A stretch of DNA of 64,000 nucleotides from assembly GCF_029867415.1 (NCBI RefSeq), contig NW_026705329.1:248001-312000 (forward strand), written 5' to 3'. The notes below the pieces were generated by a model. The model was not told the origin of the DNA, did no database searches, and saw nothing but the letters and a program-made list of their open reading frames with translations. Below, piece after piece: positions 57,736 through 64,000 of this stretch (the stretch's first letter is position 1; every line of letters begins with the position of its first letter). The position numbers were made by a program, and so were the translations under genes. This stretch comes from Vicia villosa (lineage: Eukaryota; Streptophyta; Magnoliopsida; Fabales; Fabaceae).

Positions 57736-60000
57736 CTAAGACGACCCTAGCTTAGACATAATCTTGGCCAGCATGTCATGAATCCCAGCATTGCTCTCAG
57801 TCTGCCTCTCCATGAAAGAGCGGAACTCAGCATTGGTGTCCTCTTGCTTGTTCATACGAGAAGCTAGCTCAGCTTGGTTCTTCTGAATAACCTCTAGAGT
57901 CTTCACCAGAAGAGAGGGTTCACCAGAAGAAGCTTCACAGCTTCTGTTCAGAGGGACAGCATTCTGAACTGCAGCTTCCATTGTAAGATCATCATCTTGA
58001 TTTTCCTCAACAGGAATAGACTTAGCAGGATGATCTTCAGCATCAACTTCTCCCATATCAGCATCTTCTTCATACACAGGAGAAGGAAGATCAGAATCTC
58101 CATTCTCAAGAGCTTGAAGAATGGCAGCAAGATTCCTTGGGGCAGAAGGACCTTCAACTTCTGGCGGGTCAACAACTTCTGGAATGACCAAATCTGGGTC
58201 TTCCTCAGAAGGATTTTCCCTCAGAAAGTCAAACAATGACTTGAAGTCTCCAGTCAGAACTGGATACTTAGGTCTCCAGACCACAATATCTCTACAAGGA
58301 TTGTCCAGCAATTCATCAACAAACATCTTCTCCTCAAGAACTCTCCTGTTTCTAATAGGATGATAATATACACCATTATCAACTTCAAGAAGATATCCAG
58401 CATAACCAGGTGCAGCAGCCACTAGTCTCTTCTAAACAGCCATAGCTCCCACCTGAAAATCTTGGCGAAAGCTTCTCTAGAGGTTTCTAGTAGAAACATC
58501 ATCAAGGTCGTTGAAGAAGGTATCTTTCAAGAGATCCAGCCTACTGATAACTTCATTTCTGAACAACTCCAGGTAAATATGAGGTTCAGGTTCAGGAGGA
58601 TTGAAGGTGAATTTGTAGTCAGGGTAGATAAGGCAATATGGGTTGGATTTTCTGGTAGGAAAGGGATGGGATATAGAAGGTGGAACTGCTGTGGTTGAAG
58701 AGGATGGAATATCTGTGGAGATGGTTGATGAGGAAGGTATATCAGTGGGTGTGGGAGGATAGACATTTAGTGGAGTGGGGTTCAAAACAGGTGTAGAAAG
58801 AGATGGTTGAGGGGGATTTGGAATGGTGAAGGTGTTGTGATGTTCAGAAGGAGGAGGTTGGATAGAAGATTGAGATTCAGAAGAAGGTGGTTGATATACT
58901 TGCCTGGAGAAATTACCCGTTCTTATTGCTTGGAAAGAATCTACTTTAAGAGGGTCATAAGTAACCTTCTGCTTCTTAGCTTCCTTAGCAGCTTCTTCTG
59001 CAGCCTTTCTCTTCAGCCTTACTTCTTGCTTCTTCTGAAGGTCAGCTTGAGAAGGAAGCACTCTTCCACGGATCCACGCAGGATCAACAGAAGATTGAGT
59101 TCTTACAGAAGCTTCCAAATAATGCTTAACAGCCTTGTGAAGTTCTGCTTGGAACAAGGTAGCAAAGCCTTCAACTGGAATTCTTCTGGTCAGAATATCT
59201 GGGAAGACAAAAGGAATAGAAGTTATCTCCTTGATAGTCTTTAGAGAGTCCATCAAATCACTTTCTATCAGAATGTCTGAAATCATTCTGGCGTAAGGAA
59301 TAGCCTTTCTTTGAAGATGAGGATACTTCTCACGTTCTTCATCTCTTGACTCTTCAATAGCCATCTTCAGATTCTGAAAGAGAATGTTGGAGATGTTGAG
59401 GTCAATTCTTCTTCCAATGCAGAAGAGAGTATATTTGTGATCAGGACTGATGTAAGAGGAGGAGAACGATCTTCTTCTGTGATGGAGAGAACCCAGAATA
59501 ATCTCAGCCCAGACTTGGTAGAACGCCCTCAATGTGCCAGTTTTATGAGATTCAATACCGGCAGCAAACGATATTTGTTTTTCAACCTATAGCCAACTAA
59601 CTCTGGCATGAAGAGGACCAATGCATCCTTCTTCATCATCCAAGTTGTACAGCTTCCTGATCAACTTCTCAGTTATCACAATTTCATGCCCTAACACGAA
59701 GGAGATGATAGCAGTTGGAGTAACGGTTGCATGAGCCCAGAAATCTTTCACAAGAGCCGGATAAATTGGTCCAACCAATATGTCAAGATAGTTTGACCAT
59801 CCTTGTGCCATAATCTTTGCATCAGGTTTGAAACCATATGCTTTCAAATTCTCAAAATCCACCGAGGACTCACAAAGAACTTCCATTTCTGATGGAGGAA
59901 TGGAACAGGTCTTCAATGGAGCATACCTATGCTTGCTGAAAACCAGTTGAGTGGAAGACATTTCTTCTGCTTGGTTTGAGGAACTTGATGAAGGATTCAT
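57736..60000 (-). pseudogene. Sirevirus env-like ORF with three in-frame TAG codons
   Basis: One frame runs from ATG 60000 to the stop at 57736, 755 codons, broken only by TAG at 59587-59589, 58477-58479 and 58432-58434. The N-terminal third (GWSNYLDILVGPIYPALVKDFWAHA and what follows) resembles a domain often annotated as a putative plant transposon protein. The middle is Lys/Ala-rich (coiled-coil-like), then Pro/Ser-rich. The C-terminus has an acidic region and a final heptad-like segment. I see no clear transmembrane segment, so the name env-like rests on position. Each stop is one C-to-T change away from CAG. Confidence 0.75.
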
Positions 60001-60488
60001 GATGATATGCTAAGTTTCAGACACAAACTAGGGTTTATGCGAAGAATGCAAAAAGAGAGGGACGAATGAAGAGAGAGAGTGAAAAAAAATGAAATGAAGG
60101 TGAAGGGGAGTATATAAAAGGTTGAAAAAAAATGAATGCAATATGGTTTAAGTGAAATGATTACAGAAAAACATGACATCAATTTGCATTTAATGAGATA
60201 TGACGTTAGGAGAGATAAAGTGACAAAATGAAATGATTTGCACAGTTACCTAGGGCGGCGTCTCCTCAACTACACGCATGCTTGTCCAGAATTAGTAAAC
60301 ACGTGTTCGTTTTCTGGAAAACTGGTGACAACTGTTTTACTTTAAAAAAGATTCTGAATCAACTTAGATAATGAAGCGTTAGTAATAATAGAATCAGAAC
60401 TTTTAATTGATCATTATCAGAACTTCTTATATACACATAATCCCATCACATTTCAGAACTTAACCATACATGAGATCTTCTTATCTTC
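60001..60488 (-). other. Spacer between Sirevirus pol and the env-like ORF
   Basis: There is no frame of note. A subgenomic or spliced env-like transcript would need its 5' signals here. I cannot identify one with confidence. Confidence 0.5.
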
Positions 60489-63400
60489 TCATTTTGGGCA
60501 TAAATCCATACTGATATTCTTCAGAATGAACTTAAACCTATATTCAACAAGGGGTTTTGTAAAGATATCAGCCCATTGATGGTCTGTATCCACAAAGTTT
60601 AAAGAGAGAACACCCTTCTGAACATAGTCCCTAATGAAATGATGTTTAATCTCAATATGTTTAGCTTTGGAATGTAAGATAGGATTCTTAGATAAACATA
60701 TGGAAGAAGTATTATCACAGAAGATAGGGATGTTACTCTCATATATTTGATAATCTTCTAGCTGACTCTTCATCTAGAGCATTTGTATGCTACAACCAGC
60801 AGCAGCAACATATTCTGCTTCTGTTGTTGAGAGGGCAATGGTAGCTTGCTTCTTGCTGTACCAGGAGATCAGATGACTTCCTAGAAATTGACAACTTCCA
60901 GAAGTACTTTTCCTTTCAATTCTATCTCCAGCATAGTCAGCATTACAAAATCCTACTAAGTTGTATTCTTTAGATTTTCTGTAGACTAAACCAACATTAG
61001 TAGTACCTTTCAGATACCTCAGAATTCTCCTAACAGCAGTTAAGTGAGATTCTCTAGGATCTGATTGGAATCTAGCACACAAACAAACATTGAATAGAAT
61101 GTCAGGTCTAGAAGCAGTTAAATATAGAAGAGATCCAATCATTTCTCTATACAACTTCTGATCTACCTTCTTACTTACCTCATCCTTACCTAGAACACAT
61201 GTTGGATGCATAGGAGTTTTGGCTTCTTTGCTTTCAGAAAGATTAAACTTCTTTAGAAGTTCTTTCACATACTTCGTTTGATGAACATAAGTTCCATCAG
61301 AAGTTTGATTGATTTGAATCCCAAGAAAATACTTGAGTTCACCCATCATACTCATTTCATATTCAGCCTGCATAGACTTAGCAAAATCCTTTCCAAGTGA
61401 AGCATTAGATGTTCCAAAAATAATATCATCAACATAAATTTGACAAATTAAAATGTCCTTCTTAGATGTTTTACAGAAAAGAGTCGTATCCACTTGTCCT
61501 CTAGTGAAACCATTGTCCAGAAGGAAAGAACTTAATCTTTCATACCAAGCTCTAGGAGCTTGCTTCAATCCATACAATGATTTCTTAAGTTTGAAAACAT
61601 GTTCTAGAGACTTAGAGTCTTCAAAACCAGGAGGTTGGTGGACATAGACTTCCTCATCTATATAACCATTTAAGAAGGCACTCTTAACATCCATCTGATA
61701 TAGAGTGATGTTATGTTGAGTGGCAAAAGAAATTAATAAGCGAATAGATTCTAACCTGGCCACTGGTGCAAAGATTTCTGTATAGTCAATTCCTTCTTGT
61801 TGACTATATCCCTGAGCCACCAGTCTGGCTTTGTTTCTTACCACTTCTCCCTTCTCACTAAGCTTGTTTCTGAAAACCCACTTTGTACCAATGATGTTGA
61901 ATCCTTTTGGTCTAGGAACAAGATCCCATACATCATTCCTTGTGAACTGATTTAGTTCTTCTTGCATGGCAATTATCCAGTCTGGATCTTTAAGAGCTTG
62001 ATCAACAGAAGTTGGCTCGATCAAAGAAACAAGACCTAATTGACATTCTGCATTGTTTTTAAGGAATGCTCTGGTTCTGATAGGATCATCTTTCTTTCCA
62101 AGGATCACATCTTCTGAGTGAGCTGAGATGAGTCTAGAAGATCTTTTGACTGTTGGTTCTTCAGAAATTCTGAGATTCTCTAAAGATGCAGCAACTTGAT
62201 CTTCTGATTCTTTGCTTATGAGATTTTCAGCTTCTGAAACTTTGCTTCTTGGTTCTACAGCTTCTGAAATATCAATATCTATATCTGCAAAATTCTCAAA
62301 CTGCTTTAGCTTTTCAAGACCAAGCTTGTCATCAAATCTAATATTGATTGATTCTTCTACAACCAATGTTTCAGTATTGTATACTCTGTAGCCTTTAGAG
62401 CGTTCAGAATATCCAAGAAGGAAACATTTTTGTGCCTTAGAATCAAACTTACCAAGATGATCTTTAGTATTCAGAATAAAACAAACACATCCAAAAGGAT
62501 GAAAATATGAAATGTCGGGCTTTCTGTTCTTCCACAATTCATAAGGAGTCTTATTTAGAATAGGTCTTATAGAGATTCTATTCTGTATATAACATGCAGT
62601 GTTTATTGCTTCTGCCCAGAAGTGCTTAGCCATATTGGTTTCATTGATCATGGTTCTGGCCATTTCTTGTAGAGTCCTATTCTTTCGCTCTACAACTCCA
62701 TTTTTCTGTGGAGTTCTAGGACAAGAGAAATCATGGGCAATACCATTTTCTTTGAAGAACTCCTCAAAGAATCTGTTCTCAAATTCACCACCATGATCAC
62801 TTCTAACCTTTATGATTTTGCACTCCTTCTCATATTGAATCTGAGTGCAGAATTCAAAGAACACTGAATGAGACTCATCCTTGTGTTTTAAGAACTTTAC
62901 CCATGTCCAGCGGCTATAATCATCTACGATGACTAATCCATATTTCTTCCCTCTGAGAGATGCTGTTTTGACTGGTTCAAACAGATCAATGTGCAGAAGT
63001 TCTAACGGCCTTGAGGAAGAGACAACATTCTTAGATTTGAATGCAGGTCTGGAGAACTTGCCCTTCTGACATGATTCACAAAGAGCATCTGATTTGTATT
63101 TCAGATTTGGGAGTCCTCTGACCAGATTTAGTTTGTTAATCTGAGAAATCTTTCTCAAACTAGCATGTCCTAATCTTCTGTGCCAGACCCATTGCTCTTC
63201 AGAAACAGACGTAAGGCAAGTCACCTTCTGCTTCTCAAGATCTGAAAGATCAATCTTATAAATGTTGTTCTTTCTCTTGCCTGTAAATAGGATTAAGCCA
63301 TCCTTCTGACTTACAGCCTTGCAAGACTTTTGATTGAAGATTATGTTATAACCATTGTCACTTAATTGACTTACAGACAACAAGTTATGCGCTAATCCTT

Positions 63401-63626
63401 CTACAAGAAGTACATTAGTTATGGAAGGAGAGTTACCAATACTTATGGTTCCAGAGCCAATAACCTTGCCCTTCTGATCTCCTCCAAACTTGACTTCTCC
63501 ACCAGATTTAAGCACCAGGTCTTGGAACATAGACCTTCTTCCCGTCATGTGTCGCGAGCACCCAGAGTCCAGGTACCATGACATTTTGTGCTTTGTCTTC
63601 TTTGCTGCTAAGGATATCTGCAACAA
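60489..63626 (-). pseudogene. pol: Sirevirus pol: protease, integrase, RT and RNase H, one TAG codon
   Basis: On the - strand the frame contains the protease site [13 protein letters not shown] near the start, the GAG-pre-integrase zinc motif (HRRLGHASL ... CESCQKGK), integrase Asp/Asp/Glu in [16 protein letters not shown] and [12 protein letters not shown] with [10 protein letters not shown] and the catalytic YVDD (+ strand 61425-61436), and RNase H with [10 protein letters not shown] and [14 protein letters not shown] at 60774-60776 interrupts RNase H just before MKSQLEDYQ. The same frame continues to its natural end at 60489 (FTKPL motif). The TAG probably derives from TGG. Apart from this codon pol looks intact. 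Confidence 0.92.
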
Positions 63627-64000
63627 AAATTATCTTCTCCTTAGGTACCCACAATTTCTTGGGTTCTTTCTTGTTAGTTTTCCTCAAGTTCTGATTGAAC
63701 TTGGGTTTAGCATGATAAGTAACAGGAGGAACAACATGATATTCTTTAGGTTTGGCAGCATGATATTTTTTAGGTTGTGTCACATGCTTCTTGGTGTGTG
63801 AAGTGTTAAAACTTTTGGCATGTGAAGTGAGCCTAATATCATGTGAGTGGCCATATTTGAACTGATCATACAATGGCTTGTATGTGATTTTCAAATCATC
63901 AATAGGTTCAAATTTTTGTGAGGTATCACCCTCATAGCCAACGCCAATCCTTTTGTTTCCAGAAACACCATATATCATAGAAGCAAGATGACTTCTGCCA
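63508..64000 (-). CDS. gag: Sirevirus gag C-terminal region, partial, overlapping pol
   Basis: The frame is open from the window edge to 63508. It is basic and His/Lys-rich (repeated [17 protein letters not shown] units), then has [17 protein letters not shown], a region normally just upstream of the protease in this lineage. It overlaps the pol frame by about 119 bases (63508-63626), with pol in the +1 phase. In a normal copy gag and pol would be one frame or be separated by a stop, so a single-base indel near 63590-63630 is likely. Confidence 0.7.
   Translation of the reverse strand, partial: GRSHLASMIYGVSGNKRIGVGYEGDTSQKFEPIDDLKITYKPLYDQFKYGHSHDIRLTSHAKSFNTSHTKKHVTQPKKYHAAKPKEYHVVPPVTYHAKPKFNQNLRKTNKKEPKKLWVPKEKIIFVADILSSKEDKAQNVMVPGLWVLATHDGKKVYVPRPGA

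Larger units (their letters stand above)
54942..64000 (-). mobile_element. Sirevirus (Ty1/copia, SIRE/Maximus type), partial
   Basis: On the - strand the window shows gag C-terminus, protease/integrase/RT/RNase H, an env-like ORF, several polypurine tracts and the 3' LTR. The copia order (integrase before RT) and the extra ORF after pol are Sirevirus hallmarks. The gag start and 5' LTR lie beyond 64000. The pol and env-like frames contain in-frame TAG codons. Confidence 0.92.

Overview
This window looks like a gene-poor, transposon-packed stretch of a plant nuclear genome. A legume of the pea/vetch/lentil tribe (Fabeae) is the likeliest source. The reasons are a 22.8-kb Ogre-type Ty3/gypsy element with 5.1-kb LTRs, a second Ogre-type element, a Sirevirus (Ty1/copia) with an env-like frame, and several plant MITE families. 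The tribe is inferred from the element families. I recognise no intact host gene. Nearly every long reading frame belongs to a mobile element, and almost all of those are broken.

Layout. Positions 1-6352 hold an AT-rich inverted-repeat tract, a SINE-like segment, a tandem duplication and old gypsy LTR-like debris. Positions 6353-29175 are one complete Ogre on the + strand, with target-site duplication (TSD) ATATG. It carries a 5' LTR, PBS, an extra ORF1, gag-pro, a probable 354-nt intron, RT/RNase H/second RNase H/integrase, a repeat-rich 3'UTR, PPT and 3' LTR. Its reading frames contain two nonsense codons and two frameshifts although its LTRs are nearly identical. Positions 29181-31487 are older LTR debris, including an Ogre-type LTR remnant split by a 776-bp CACTA element (TSD CAT).

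Positions 31493-45963 are a second Ogre-type element on the - strand (TSD CCGAC, LTRs about 4.0 kb). It lacks pol altogether. It keeps ORF1, a small gag-like ORF with a duplicated zinc-knuckle-like module, and an 18-unit minisatellite next to its 3' LTR. Positions 46745-48968 hold three MITEs: one Stowaway with perfect 32-bp ends and two abutting Tourist-like elements that share one TAA.

Positions 49425-64000 are a deep nest. A degenerate L1-type LINE contains a solo LTR (TSD GGTTC). Its reverse transcriptase is cut off by an Ogre-type LTR fragment. That fragment is followed by a minus-strand Sirevirus that runs off the window. The Sirevirus LTR in turn contains a 641-bp palindromic composite element (TSD CTAAG) with tRNA-like A and B boxes inside terminal inverted repeats.

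How it works together. The intact structural ends (TG...CA, PBS, PPT, TSDs) show integration by element-encoded enzymes. The pol-less Ogre probably relied on proteins from autonomous relatives such as the 6353-29175 type. The best candidate for something undescribed is the tRNA-like foldback composite at 55220-55860. The pol-less Ogre derivative with the duplicated gag module is second. All comparisons were made by eye from the sequence. No database search or alignment program was run.
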